Shown here: positions 53,458 through 62,617 of the stretch, piece by piece
How the letters are laid out: each line of letters begins with the position of its first letter
Numbering within the stretch: position 1 is the stretch's first letter
DNA from: Flavobacterium sp. LC2016-13
GTDB lineage: Bacteria; Bacteroidota; Bacteroidia; Flavobacteriales; Flavobacteriaceae
Reading direction: 5' to 3'
DNA: 64,000 nucleotides
NCBI RefSeq assembly: GCF_009707955.1
Contig: NZ_WMDQ01000017.1
Location: 1-64,000 of the forward strand
The notes under the pieces: generated by a model
The model's database searches: none
What the model saw: the letters and a program-made list of their open reading frames with translations, nothing else
Told to the model about the DNA's origin: nothing
Made by a program: the position numbers and the translations under genes

Positions 53458-54472
53458 ATGCTTATTATGAAATATTTACCAGTGCTTTTGTTTTTCTTTT
53501 TTGTGCCTTTTTTAAAAGCTCAAAATATAAAATTATCCAAAGAAATTAAGGTTAGCGGAGACTTGGGATGGGATTATTTATCTGTAGACGAAGAGGCACA
53601 AAGATTATTTGTTTCTCATGGAAATGTAGTTAATGTTATTGATTTAAAAACAGAAAAAGTAATAGCAACAATATCGGATACAAAAGGAGTTCATGGTATT
53701 GCCATAGCCAACGATCTTAATAAAGCCTTTATATCTGACGGAGCTGATAATGCCGTAACAGTAATTAATTTAACCACATTCGAACTTATTGAAAAAGTTT
53801 CTATTCCGGGAGTTAAACCAGATGCTATACTCTATGATAAATTTTCAGACAAAGTTTTTGTATTTAATGCCAAAAGTAATGATGCAACGGTTTTAGATGT
53901 TCTTACGAATAAGGTAATCAAGACAATTCCTCTAGAAGGAAAACCTGAATTTTCTGCCACAAATGGTAAAGGGTTAGTCTATGTAAATATCGAAGATAAA
54001 TCAAATTAAAGTTATTGATACAAAGAAACTGAAGGTAATACATTCCTGGGATATTTCGCCTGGAGATGAACCTTCAGGACTGGCTTTCGATTCAGTTAAT
54101 AATAGACTTTTTAGTGTCTGTGGTAATTCAGTATTGGTGGTCACTAATGCCGAGACCGGAAAAGTGGTGACAACATTACCTATAGGAGAAGGTTCTGATG
54201 GTGTTTTTTATGATGAAAACAGGAAACTCATTTTTAGTTCAAACGGATCAGGAACCTTAACGGTTATTACACAAAAAAACAAAGACAGTTATGCTGTTTT
54301 AGAAACAATTTCTACTGCAAAAGGAGCAAGAACCCTTACCATGAGCAAGGCTACAGGTGCACTGTATTTGCCAACTGCTAATTTTGGAGATACTCCGGCA
54401 GCAACCAGCGACAACCCAAATCCGCGTGCTTCAATTGTTCCTGATTCCTTTAAGATTTTAGTAATAAAGTAA
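53458..54472 (+). pseudogene. YncE/YVTN-type beta-propeller gene with frameshift
   Basis: The first frame (signal to LKAQ, then propeller repeats of the type GVHGIAIANDLNKAFISDGA) stops at 54007-54009 after EDKSN. The following frame resumes at once with QIKVIDTKKLKVIHSWDISP and continues the same repeats to the stop at 54472. The joint lies in an A run near 53998-54001 and would be repaired by two extra bases, giving about 335-338 residues. ATGs at 53458 and 53467 are both possible starts. Propeller proteins of this kind are periplasmic and of unclear role. Real inactivation or a sequencing error are both possible. Confidence 0.8.
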
Positions 54473-54490
54473 TTTCATATAACTCTTGAA

Positions 54491-55735
54491 ATGCAAAAGA
54501 TGAAATGGTATTTTTTTTTCGTACTTGTTTTAATTGGTTCCAAATCTTTCTCTCAGGAGAAAGATTTGTTTTACTTCATTGATAAAGCAAGAACAAATTC
54601 TCCCTTACTGGCAGATTATCAAAATCAGATTAAAATCTCGACGCTTGATAGTCTTTTGAATAAGGCTTCATATAAAACTCAGGTAGCAGCAAATTTAAAT
54701 GCCAGTTATGCGCCTGTAATTAATGGTTACGGTTATGATACAGCTTTAAGCAACGGTCAGATGGTTTCGGCATTGGTAGGATTTAATCAAAGAATATTAG
54801 GCAAAGGACAAATCAATTCACAAGCAGAATCTTTTAAGCTTATCAAAGATGCTTTGGTAATTAATAAAAAGATAGCGGTTAAAGATTTAGATAAAAGCAT
54901 TATCTCGCAATATATCACAGCGTTTGGAACGGAAAAGCAGATGGCTTATAATAATAAGATTACCACACTTTTAAAAGAAGAGGAAATCATTTTGAAAAAG
55001 CTGACTAAAAATTCTATTTATAAACAAACAGATTATCTGATTTTTAATGCGACCATAAAACAACAGGAACTTACTGCTTTACAGTTAAAACAACAATATC
55101 AAAACGATCTGGCGCTCTTAAATTATCTAACAGGAGAAAGAGACACGACGCTGGTTAAACTAAAAAGTCCTGATTTAACTATAAAAGGAGATAAGGAACA
55201 GGGAAGCATATTTTTGAAACAGTTTGAGACCGACAGTTTAAAAATAAAAAATGCAGATAAACTCATTGATAATAATTATAAACCGTCGCTTTCTCTTTTG
55301 GGAGATGCCGGATATAATTCGAGTTTTATTTCTCAGGGATATAAAAATTTTGGTTTTAGCGTGGTTGTAGGTGTAAATATTCCCATTTATGATGGAAATC
55401 AGCGTAGTCTTCAGCATCAAAAAAACAGCATGGCTTTGGCTACGAATGAAAGTTATACAAGGAATTTTAAAAGACAATACGAACAGCAGCTGCTTTTGCT
55501 GAATCAAAAATTTAATCAAAGCACAGAGACCAATAAAATGCTCGAATCACAGCTTTCAGTAGCTGAAGCGTTAATTGATGCTAACAAAAAACTGCTGGTC
55601 AGCGGCGATGCTCAGATTACCGAGTACATTATTGCTCTGAGTAACCTTGTCTCGATTCAGAATGCAATTGCACAGAACAGTGTAAATAATCTTCAAACTA
55701 TTAATGAAATAAATTACTGGAAATCAAATGAATAA
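54491..55735 (+). CDS. TolC-family outer membrane efflux protein
   Basis: A 414-residue exported protein (signal to KSFSQ) with the long-helix repeats of outer membrane factors (for example AVAEALIDANKKLLVSGDAQ-like segment near residue 360 and QRILGKGQINSQAESFKLI near 105). It forms the outer channel of the RND pump encoded downstream. The stop overlaps the start of the adaptor gene by eight bases (ATGAATAA), so translation is coupled. Confidence 0.9.
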   Translation: MQKMKWYFFFVLVLIGSKSFSQEKDLFYFIDKARTNSPLLADYQNQIKISTLDSLLNKASYKTQVAANLNASYAPVINGYGYDTALSNGQMVSALVGFNQRILGKGQINSQAESFKLIKDALVINKKIAVKDLDKSIISQYITAFGTEKQMAYNNKITTLLKEEEIILKKLTKNSIYKQTDYLIFNATIKQQELTALQLKQQYQNDLALLNYLTGERDTTLVKLKSPDLTIKGDKEQGSIFLKQFETDSLKIKNADKLIDNNYKPSLSLLGDAGYNSSFISQGYKNFGFSVVVGVNIPIYDGNQRSLQHQKNSMALATNESYTRNFKRQYEQQLLLLNQKFNQSTETNKMLESQLSVAEALIDANKKLLVSGDAQITEYIIALSNLVSIQNAIAQNSVNNLQTINEINYWKSNE

Positions 55736-56654
55736 ATGCATATATAAAACAACGGGACTTTTATTTCTAATGATGCTAATTTTAGTTTCCTGCAATAAAG
55801 CTGCACCGGCAGAAGCACCAGCCGTGGTAAGTGTTCCGGTAACTGTAACCCATATTGATACTACAGCTGTTGAGAGTTATATCGATCTAAATGCGACAAC
55901 GGCTTATTTGATTAAAAACACCATTAAAGCCAATACAACTGGATATTTAGAGGTTGTAAAAGTGGCATCGAATGATTTTGTTTCCAATCATCAATTATTG
56001 TTTGCGCTTAAAACCCGTGAGGCAAAAGTTTTAGGTAATACCATTAATAAAATTGATCCAAGCCTGAATTTTGGTAATGCCATACAAGTTCGGGCAACTT
56101 GTGATGGATTTGTAAATGCAGTAAATGTTCAAAAAGGAGATTATGTACAAGAAGGCGATATACTGGCTGTTATAAATGACGCAAATAGTTTTTCTATCGT
56201 TTTGAGTCTTCCGTATGAACTCAGAAAATTTGTGCCCCTTAATAAAATATTAAATGTTTATCTGCCGGATGGCACTACAATTCAAACAAAAGTAGAAAAA
56301 TACATGCCATCAGTTGATCCGGCATCTCAGACACAAAATGTTATTTTAAAAAGCATTAAAGCAGTTAATATTCCGGAGAATTTAATAGTGAAGGTAAGGA
56401 TCGATAAAACAGCTGATACTAAAACAATAAGTCTTCCCAAGCAGGCTATTCTTAGCGATGAAACCCAAACTGATTTTTGGATCATGAAAGTAGTGGGCAA
56501 TAATCTGGCGGTAAAAGTTCCGGTTAAAAAAGGAATCGAATCTGCAGATAAAATAGAAATACTTTCTCCAAAGTTAAAAACCAGCGATCAGATTCTGCTC
56601 ACAGGAAATTACGGAGTAGGAGACAGCATCAAAATAAAAATCATCAATAAATAA
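55728..56654 (+). CDS. RND efflux periplasmic adaptor lipoprotein
   Basis: A 308-residue lipoprotein (lipobox LVSC) of the HlyD/AcrA type. The lipoyl-like part has KVASNDFVSNHQLLFAL and later ATCDGFVNAVNVQKGDYVQE, then a beta-barrel and membrane-proximal domain. It lacks an obvious long alpha-hairpin and is shorter than AcrA. It connects the TolC-like channel with the RND pump; four bases separate it from the pump gene. Confidence 0.9.
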   Translation: MNKCIYKTTGLLFLMMLILVSCNKAAPAEAPAVVSVPVTVTHIDTTAVESYIDLNATTAYLIKNTIKANTTGYLEVVKVASNDFVSNHQLLFALKTREAKVLGNTINKIDPSLNFGNAIQVRATCDGFVNAVNVQKGDYVQEGDILAVINDANSFSIVLSLPYELRKFVPLNKILNVYLPDGTTIQTKVEKYMPSVDPASQTQNVILKSIKAVNIPENLIVKVRIDKTADTKTISLPKQAILSDETQTDFWIMKVVGNNLAVKVPVKKGIESADKIEILSPKLKTSDQILLTGNYGVGDSIKIKIINK

Positions 56655-56658
56655 GCTC

Positions 56659-59600
56659 ATGATACCTTTTTTTGCAAGACATAAAAATGGACTCAGTACA
56701 ATTATCTTCCTGATTTTATTAGGAGGTATATTTTCCTATTCCAAAATGCAGACAGGATTGTTTCCTGAGATTACCTTTCCTAAAATAAAAATTATTGCAG
56801 ATGCTGGTCAGCAACCCGTAGACAAAATGATGATTACGGTAACAAAGCCTCTTGAAAGCGCCATTAAAAAGGTACAAGGACTTCAAACGGTTAGAAGTAC
56901 AACAAGCAGGGGAAGTTGTGAGATTTCTGCTTTTATGGATTGGAATGCAGATATTGATTTGAGTAAAACCAGAATTGAAGCTCAAATTAATCAAATTAAA
57001 AATGACCTTCCGCCGGATCTTCAGGTAACTGTAGAGAAAATGAACCCATCTATTTTGCCTGTTATCGGATATGCCATTGACAGTAAAGATCGCTCTGCTG
57101 TAGATTTAAAAAAGATCGCTAATTATACCATTAAACCTTTTCTGTCTCAGATTCAGGGAACGAGTGAAATCAGAATTGTCGGCGGAAAAGAAAAGGAATA
57201 CTGGTTGTCATTAGATTATCAAAAGATGAGTGCTTATGGTATTACTCCGGCAATGGTTACACAGGTTTTTAGTGAAACCAATTTCATTAAATCCAATGGT
57301 TATTTGGCAGATTATCACCATTTATATTTAACGATTACTGATGCACAATTGGATAAAAAAGATGAACTTGAAAATCTGGTTATCCGCAATAATAGCAAAG
57401 GAATAGTAAAGCTGAGTGATATTTGCCTGGTTGAAATCAGAGAAGCTAAAGAATACATAAAGGTCAATGCCAACGGTAAAGAAAGTATCCTTATTGCAGT
57501 CATTAAACAGCCTGACGCCAATCTTATCGAGATGTCTGATGCCATGAGTAAAAAGATGACAGATCTAAAAGCAATACTGCCTAAAGATATTACGATAAAA
57601 CCTTTTTATGAGCAGGCTAATTTTGTAAATGATGCTGTAAAAAGTGTTACAGACAGTTTGCTTATCGGATTATTTCTTGCCATTATCATTGCCGTTCTGT
57701 TTTTAAAATCGGCAAAAGCCAGCGCTACAATTTTAATTACCATTCCCGTTACATTGTCTTTAACGCTTATTGTATTGTATTTTACAGGACAAACATTCAA
57801 TATTATGACACTCGGAGCCATTGCGGCTGCCTTAGGATTAATTATTGATGATGCCATTGTTGTTGTAGAACAGATTCATAGAACTCATGAAGAACATCCT
57901 GATGAACCTGCGGTAACATTGCTTCAAAAAGCAATGCAATATTTATTGCCAGCAATGGTAGGTTCTTCGATCAGTACTATTGTTATTTTTATCCCTTTTG
58001 TATTGATGAGCGGGGTTGCGGGATCGTATTTTAAAGTATTGACAGATACAATGATTATTACTCTGGTATGCTCCTTTTTGGTAACCTGGTTATTGCTTCC
58101 TGTAATTTATTTATGGCTGTCTCCCAAAAAAGAAACTTCAAATAAAAAAGAAATTATACATCATGAGGTTAAAACACAAAAATGGGTTTCCTATTTTATT
58201 CAAAAACCTGTTTTGAGTATTAGTTTCTGTGTACTCTTGTTACTTTCTATATTTCTAATTCTTCCTAATCTTGAAACAGGATTTTTGCCAGAAATGGATG
58301 AGGGAAGTATTGTTTTGGATTACGAATCGCCACCCGGAACTTCTCTTGAGGAAACAGACCGTATGCTTCAGGAAGTCGAAAAAATAATTATAAAAAATCC
58401 AAATGTTGAAGCATATAGCCGTAGAACGGGAACGCAAATGGGATTTTTTATTACTGAACCCAATAGAGGAGATTATCTCATACAATTAAAGAAAGACAGA
58501 TCAAAAACGACTAACGATGTTATCGATGATATAAGGCTCAAAGTCGAGAATAGTCAGCCGGCACTTCGTATAGATTTCGGGCAAGTTATAGGAGATATGC
58601 TTGGAGATCTTATGAGCTCAGTTTCGCCTATTGAAGTTAAAATTTACGGAAATGATCAAACCAAATTACATCAAATAGCACGAAAAGTTGCCAAAATTAT
58701 TGAAAATACCAAAGGAACTGCAGATGTTTTTGATGGTATCGTGCTGGCAGGACCAAGTGTGAATATTGAACCTAATTATTCTTTATTGGCACAATACGGC
58801 ATGACACCTGCAGATTTGCAATTTCAGATGCAAACCCAGCTTGAAGGAAACATTATTGGTACTTTATTAGAGCAGCAGCAATCGACACCAATTCGCCTTA
58901 TTTATAAAAATTCAGAGAAAAGAAGCCTTGATCAAATAAGGCAATTGCAGGTATTTCTTCCAGGCGGTCAGTCTATTCCGCTTTCTAATTTAGTAAAAAT
59001 AACACCAGAGAAAGGAGATTCTGAAATAGAAAGAGAAAACCTTCAAATGATGAGTGTAGTAACCGGAAGACTTGACAATATTGGTCTGGGCACTGTTATG
59101 ACACAGATTCAAAAGAATGTGGCTCAGCAAGTTGTATTGCCACAAGGATATTATATTGAATATGGAGGCGCTTATAAAGAACAACAACAAGCATTTAGTG
59201 AACTGCTTTTAATATTAGTGGTCTCTTCTCTTTTGATATTTGGTGTAATTCTGTTTTTATTCAGGGATTTCAGAGCAGCATTAGTCATTCTTCTTATTTC
59301 TGTATTAGGAATTTCAGGAAGCTACTTATTGCTTTACCTGACCAATGTGCCTCTGAATGTTGGAAGTTATACGGGAATTATTATGATTGTGGGAATTATT
59401 AGTGAAAATGCCATTTTTACATTTCTTCAATTTCGCGAAACCTATAAACAAACACTGGATGTTAATCAGTCTTTGATTTACTCGATTTCAACACGATTAA
59501 GACCAAAATTAATGACTGCTATTGGTGCTATCATCGCGCTAATGCCTTTGGCTATTGGAGTGGGAACGGGATCTGAACTTCACCAGCCTTTGGCTATTGC

Positions 59601-59706
59601 CGTGATTGGTGGTTTTATTGTGGCTATGCCTTTGTTGCTAATTGTACTGCCGAGTCTGTTGGCTTTCATCTATAAAAATCCAAAACATTTAATCTATTTA
59701 CTATGA
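56659..59706 (+). CDS. RND-family efflux permease
   Basis: A 1015-residue inner-membrane pump with 12 helices and two large periplasmic loops. Family marks are GLFPEITFPKI near the N-terminus, ALGLIIDDAIVVVEQIHR (helix 4 Asp pair for proton relay), ETGFLPEMDEGSI at the start of the second half, and GIIMIVGIISENAIFTFLQF in helix 10. The substrate is unknown; the set of charged residues fits the multidrug/HAE-like branch as well as metal pumps. Third gene of a tripartite operon. Confidence 0.93.
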   Translation: MIPFFARHKNGLSTIIFLILLGGIFSYSKMQTGLFPEITFPKIKIIADAGQQPVDKMMITVTKPLESAIKKVQGLQTVRSTTSRGSCEISAFMDWNADIDLSKTRIEAQINQIKNDLPPDLQVTVEKMNPSILPVIGYAIDSKDRSAVDLKKIANYTIKPFLSQIQGTSEIRIVGGKEKEYWLSLDYQKMSAYGITPAMVTQVFSETNFIKSNGYLADYHHLYLTITDAQLDKKDELENLVIRNNSKGIVKLSDICLVEIREAKEYIKVNANGKESILIAVIKQPDANLIEMSDAMSKKMTDLKAILPKDITIKPFYEQANFVNDAVKSVTDSLLIGLFLAIIIAVLFLKSAKASATILITIPVTLSLTLIVLYFTGQTFNIMTLGAIAAALGLIIDDAIVVVEQIHRTHEEHPDEPAVTLLQKAMQYLLPAMVGSSISTIVIFIPFVLMSGVAGSYFKVLTDTMIITLVCSFLVTWLLLPVIYLWLSPKKETSNKKEIIHHEVKTQKWVSYFIQKPVLSISFCVLLLLSIFLILPNLETGFLPEMDEGSIVLDYESPPGTSLEETDRMLQEVEKIIIKNPNVEAYSRRTGTQMGFFITEPNRGDYLIQLKKDRSKTTNDVIDDIRLKVENSQPALRIDFGQVIGDMLGDLMSSVSPIEVKIYGNDQTKLHQIARKVAKIIENTKGTADVFDGIVLAGPSVNIEPNYSLLAQYGMTPADLQFQMQTQLEGNIIGTLLEQQQSTPIRLIYKNSEKRSLDQIRQLQVFLPGGQSIPLSNLVKITPEKGDSEIERENLQMMSVVTGRLDNIGLGTVMTQIQKNVAQQVVLPQGYYIEYGGAYKEQQQAFSELLLILVVSSLLIFGVILFLFRDFRAALVILLISVLGISGSYLLLYLTNVPLNVGSYTGIIMIVGIISENAIFTFLQFRETYKQTLDVNQSLIYSISTRLRPKLMTAIGAIIALMPLAIGVGTGSELHQPLAIAVIGGFIVAMPLLLIVLPSLLAFIYKNPKHLIYLL

Positions 59707-59763
59707 GGAAAAACTACGTTAGTTTGATTATCAACGTAATATTAATTTCTAATTTTTCTTAAA

Positions 59764-60519
59764 ATGTTAAAATCTATTTTATTGTTTCTCGTAAGTATAA
59801 CCGCTGTTAATGCACAAAACAGTGTTTCAGATTCTATTGTAGTAAAAGATACCGTGCAAAATTTAAAATTCAATTATAAACAATTAATTATACCGGGATT
59901 ACTAATTGGTTACGGTTTTATTGGTCTTGAAAGTGACCAGCTCAAGAGTTTTAATAATAATATCAGAGAAGAAGTAACAGAAGATATTGATAACAAAATT
60001 ACTATCGATGATTTCTCTCAATATGCGCCTGCAGCTTCTGTTTACGCGCTGAATGCTATGGGAATTAAAGGTAAACATAATTTAAAGGACCGATCTATAA
60101 TTTTAGCTACATCATATTTAATGATGAGTACTACTGTCTTTGCTTTAAAGAATATTACGAAAGTAGAAAGACCTGACGGAACGGCTAACAATTCATTTCC
60201 ATCGGGACATACAGCAAACGCTTTTGCCGGAGCCGAGTTTCTTTGGCAGGAATATAAAGACCAGTCGATATGGTATGGAATAAGCGGATATCTTGTGGCA
60301 ACAGGAACGGGATTGTTCAGAATGTACAATAACAGACATTGGCTTACTGATGTTGCTGCTGGGGCGGGGATAGGAATATTGAGTACTAAAGCGGCTTACT
60401 GGCTGTTTCCGTATGTAAAAAATACAATTTTCCCTTCCAAAGAAAATAAAGTGACCTCAATGGTTACGCCTTTTTATAACGGTAAACAAATGGGAGCGGG
60501 AATGGTTGTTCAGTTTTAA
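59764..60519 (+). CDS. PAP2-family phosphatase, paralog of 48947-49711
   Basis: A 251-residue exported protein (signal to AVNAQ) with the PAP2 motifs KNITKVERPDGT, NSFPSGHTANAFAGAEF and RMYNNRHWLTDVAAGAGIG. Its sequence follows the paralog throughout. It lies 57 bases after the RND gene and 81 before the GT9 gene, so it may belong to either transcript. Envelope lipid dephosphorylation is the likely role. Confidence 0.9.
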   Translation: MLKSILLFLVSITAVNAQNSVSDSIVVKDTVQNLKFNYKQLIIPGLLIGYGFIGLESDQLKSFNNNIREEVTEDIDNKITIDDFSQYAPAASVYALNAMGIKGKHNLKDRSIILATSYLMMSTTVFALKNITKVERPDGTANNSFPSGHTANAFAGAEFLWQEYKDQSIWYGISGYLVATGTGLFRMYNNRHWLTDVAAGAGIGILSTKAAYWLFPYVKNTIFPSKENKVTSMVTPFYNGKQMGAGMVVQF

Positions 60520-60600
60520 CGCTTCAAAGCATCAATTTGAATTTAACAGCAATACTTAAAATACCACCAGGCTTTTCTAAGCTTTAAACTTACTGTATAA

Positions 60601-61659
60601 ATGAAAATATCAACTAAAATAAATGTTTTTAGAAGAAATGCTATGCGTTTTTTAACCAAAAACATTGGTTCTTCCAGAAAGACTTCTAATAAAATTATAG
60701 AAGATCCAACCCATATAAAACGCATTTTGATCTGCAGGCCAAATGCACGACTGGGAAATCTTCTGCTTATAACTCCTTTGATTAAAGAGGTCAGTGCTGC
60801 TTTCCCCGAGGCTCAAATTGACCTTTTTGTTAAAGGCGGTTTGATGCCCGTCATTCTAAAAAATTACAATCAGATAGGTGAGATCATTGTACTTCCTAAA
60901 AAACCTTTCAGCAGCCTTTTGGTCTATTTAAAAGTATGGCTGAAAATAGAACGTAAAAAATATGATCTGGCCATAAACGTAGACAAGGATTCATCTTCTG
61001 GACGATTGGCGGTTGAACTTTCTCATGCTGTTTTTAAATTTTATGGAGATGATTTAAATGAAACTAAAGCAAAAGATTATCAGCATATCGCCAAATATCC
61101 GGTATACAATTTCAGGGAATTTCTAAAAAGTGTTTCGTTAAATATTGTTGATGGACTTATCCCAGAAACTGATCTGCAATTAAGCGATACAGAATTGGCT
61201 CACGGTAAAAATATTCTTTCCAAGAAGTTTGACAATCAAAAGAAAACAATTGCAATTTTTACCTACGCTACAGGCGATAAATGTTTTTCTGAATTTTGGT
61301 GGAATGATTTTTATGCGCTTTTAAAAATCAAATACGAACGTGATTATAATATTCTTGAAATTTTGCCTGTTGAAAATGTCTCCCAAATACGATTTAAGGC
61401 TACCAGTTTTTATAGTAAAGATATACGTGAAATAGGTTCTGTTTTAGCCAATACAGCTCTGTTTATTGGAGGTGACAGCGGCATAATGCATCTTGCCAGC
61501 GCCGCAAAAACTGCTACTGTGGGATTGTTCTCTGTTTCTAAACTTCAAAAGTATCAGCCTTACGGAAACAGTTCTCAGGGAATTGATACTAATACGATTG
61601 TCAGCAAAAATCAATATATATTAATTATGGATGGTATTTTGATGGAGAAAGATCAGTAG
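60601..61659 (+). CDS. GT9-family glycosyltransferase (heptosyltransferase-like)
   Basis: A 352-residue cytoplasmic or membrane-associated protein. It starts its Rossmann domain with RILICRPNARLGNLLLITPL and has the ADP-heptose binding motif GGDSGIMHLASAAKTATVGLF near residue 290-310 (quoted in part). Family GT9 builds the LPS core with heptose or related sugars. The N-terminal 40 residues are basic, and a later ATG at 60643 is a possible start. It is convergent with the lipid kinase gene, with a terminator between. Confidence 0.9.
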   Translation: MKISTKINVFRRNAMRFLTKNIGSSRKTSNKIIEDPTHIKRILICRPNARLGNLLLITPLIKEVSAAFPEAQIDLFVKGGLMPVILKNYNQIGEIIVLPKKPFSSLLVYLKVWLKIERKKYDLAINVDKDSSSGRLAVELSHAVFKFYGDDLNETKAKDYQHIAKYPVYNFREFLKSVSLNIVDGLIPETDLQLSDTELAHGKNILSKKFDNQKKTIAIFTYATGDKCFSEFWWNDFYALLKIKYERDYNILEILPVENVSQIRFKATSFYSKDIREIGSVLANTALFIGGDSGIMHLASAAKTATVGLFSVSKLQKYQPYGNSSQGIDTNTIVSKNQYILIMDGILMEKDQ

Positions 61660-61671
61660 AAATATAAAAAA

Positions 61672-61712
61672 ATCTCTAAATAAGTTTCTGTATGAGGAAC
61701 TTATTTAGAGAT
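61672..61712. terminator. bidirectional terminator
   Basis: A 15-bp stem ATCTCTAAATAAGTT/AACTTATTTAGAGAT (61672-61686 with 61698-61712) lies between two convergent genes. Confidence 0.8.
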
Positions 61713-61736
61713 AAATATCGCTGATAATCTGAGAAA

Positions 61737-62615
61737 TTAAACCAGCACTTCTAACCCTTTAGGTAAAATACTTACCTCAATTACATTAGTTTTTAAATTT
61801 TGCATTTCACCATCAATCTGAGCATCTATAAATATTTTTTGAGGCATTTCTATATGTACTTTACGCACGTAAGTATGCTGTGCTTTTTTAAATTTCTCAA
61901 TTGAATTTCTCAGTACATTAAACCCGAGGGATAATTTTTCGAAAAAAGTTAATTCCGGAATTATAACCATGTCAAGAATACCATCGCTAAGGCTTGCCTT
62001 TGGAGTTAAACTCATATTATACCCCATTTCATTTGAATTCGAGATAAACAGCATAAAAGGATTTATTTTAATGACCTTATCTTCATAAGAAACAACAGCT
62101 TGCTGAGCTTTATACTCAAAACTTGACGAAAGTGCAGCTTTCACATAAGATGATAATGTTCTGTTTCCGGATCGTTCGTATTTTTTGATAATCAGAGCAT
62201 CAATACCAATTCCCATATTACTGAAAAAGTAATATTGATTTATTTTCCCAACATCCATTGAAGTGGTAATTCCTTTTTTAATAATGGCAATTGCTTTAGC
62301 GAAATCTCTGGGTATATTTAAGTTAGAAGCCAGCCCGTTTCCGGATCCTACAGGAATTATTCCTAGTTTTATAGTAGTTCCTACAAGACAGGAAGCTACT
62401 TCATTAATAGTCCCGTCGCCCCCGCAAGCCACAATATAATCCGGATTTTGCGAAATAGCAGCTTTGGTAAGTTCAATGGCATGTTTTTTTTGTTTCGTAT
62501 AATCTACCTCAATTCTATACTGTTCTTTTGGGAACTGATTAAGAAGGTAAGAAGTCGCTAAATTATGCTTTGCGCTTCCGGAAATAGGGTTGATTATAAA
62601 ATGTATATAGATCAT
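61737..62615 (-). CDS. diacylglycerol/lipid kinase family protein
   Basis: A 292-residue cytoplasmic kinase of the DAGK/YegS group. The signature ACGGDGTINEVAS is at residues 61-73 or so, preceded by FIINPISGSAKHN and followed by GIIPVGSGNGLASNL. It phosphorylates diacylglycerol or a related lipid. It starts two bases after the stop of the LtaS-like gene, so the two are co-transcribed. LtaS-type enzymes release diacylglycerol from phosphatidylglycerol, which this kinase could return to phospholipid synthesis. Confidence 0.92.
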   Translation of the reverse strand: MIYIHFIINPISGSAKHNLATSYLLNQFPKEQYRIEVDYTKQKKHAIELTKAAISQNPDYIVACGGDGTINEVASCLVGTTIKLGIIPVGSGNGLASNLNIPRDFAKAIAIIKKGITTSMDVGKINQYYFFSNMGIGIDALIIKKYERSGNRTLSSYVKAALSSSFEYKAQQAVVSYEDKVIKINPFMLFISNSNEMGYNMSLTPKASLSDGILDMVIIPELTFFEKLSLGFNVLRNSIEKFKKAQHTYVRKVHIEMPQKIFIDAQIDGEMQNLKTNVIEVSILPKGLEVLV

Positions 62616-62617
62616 TA

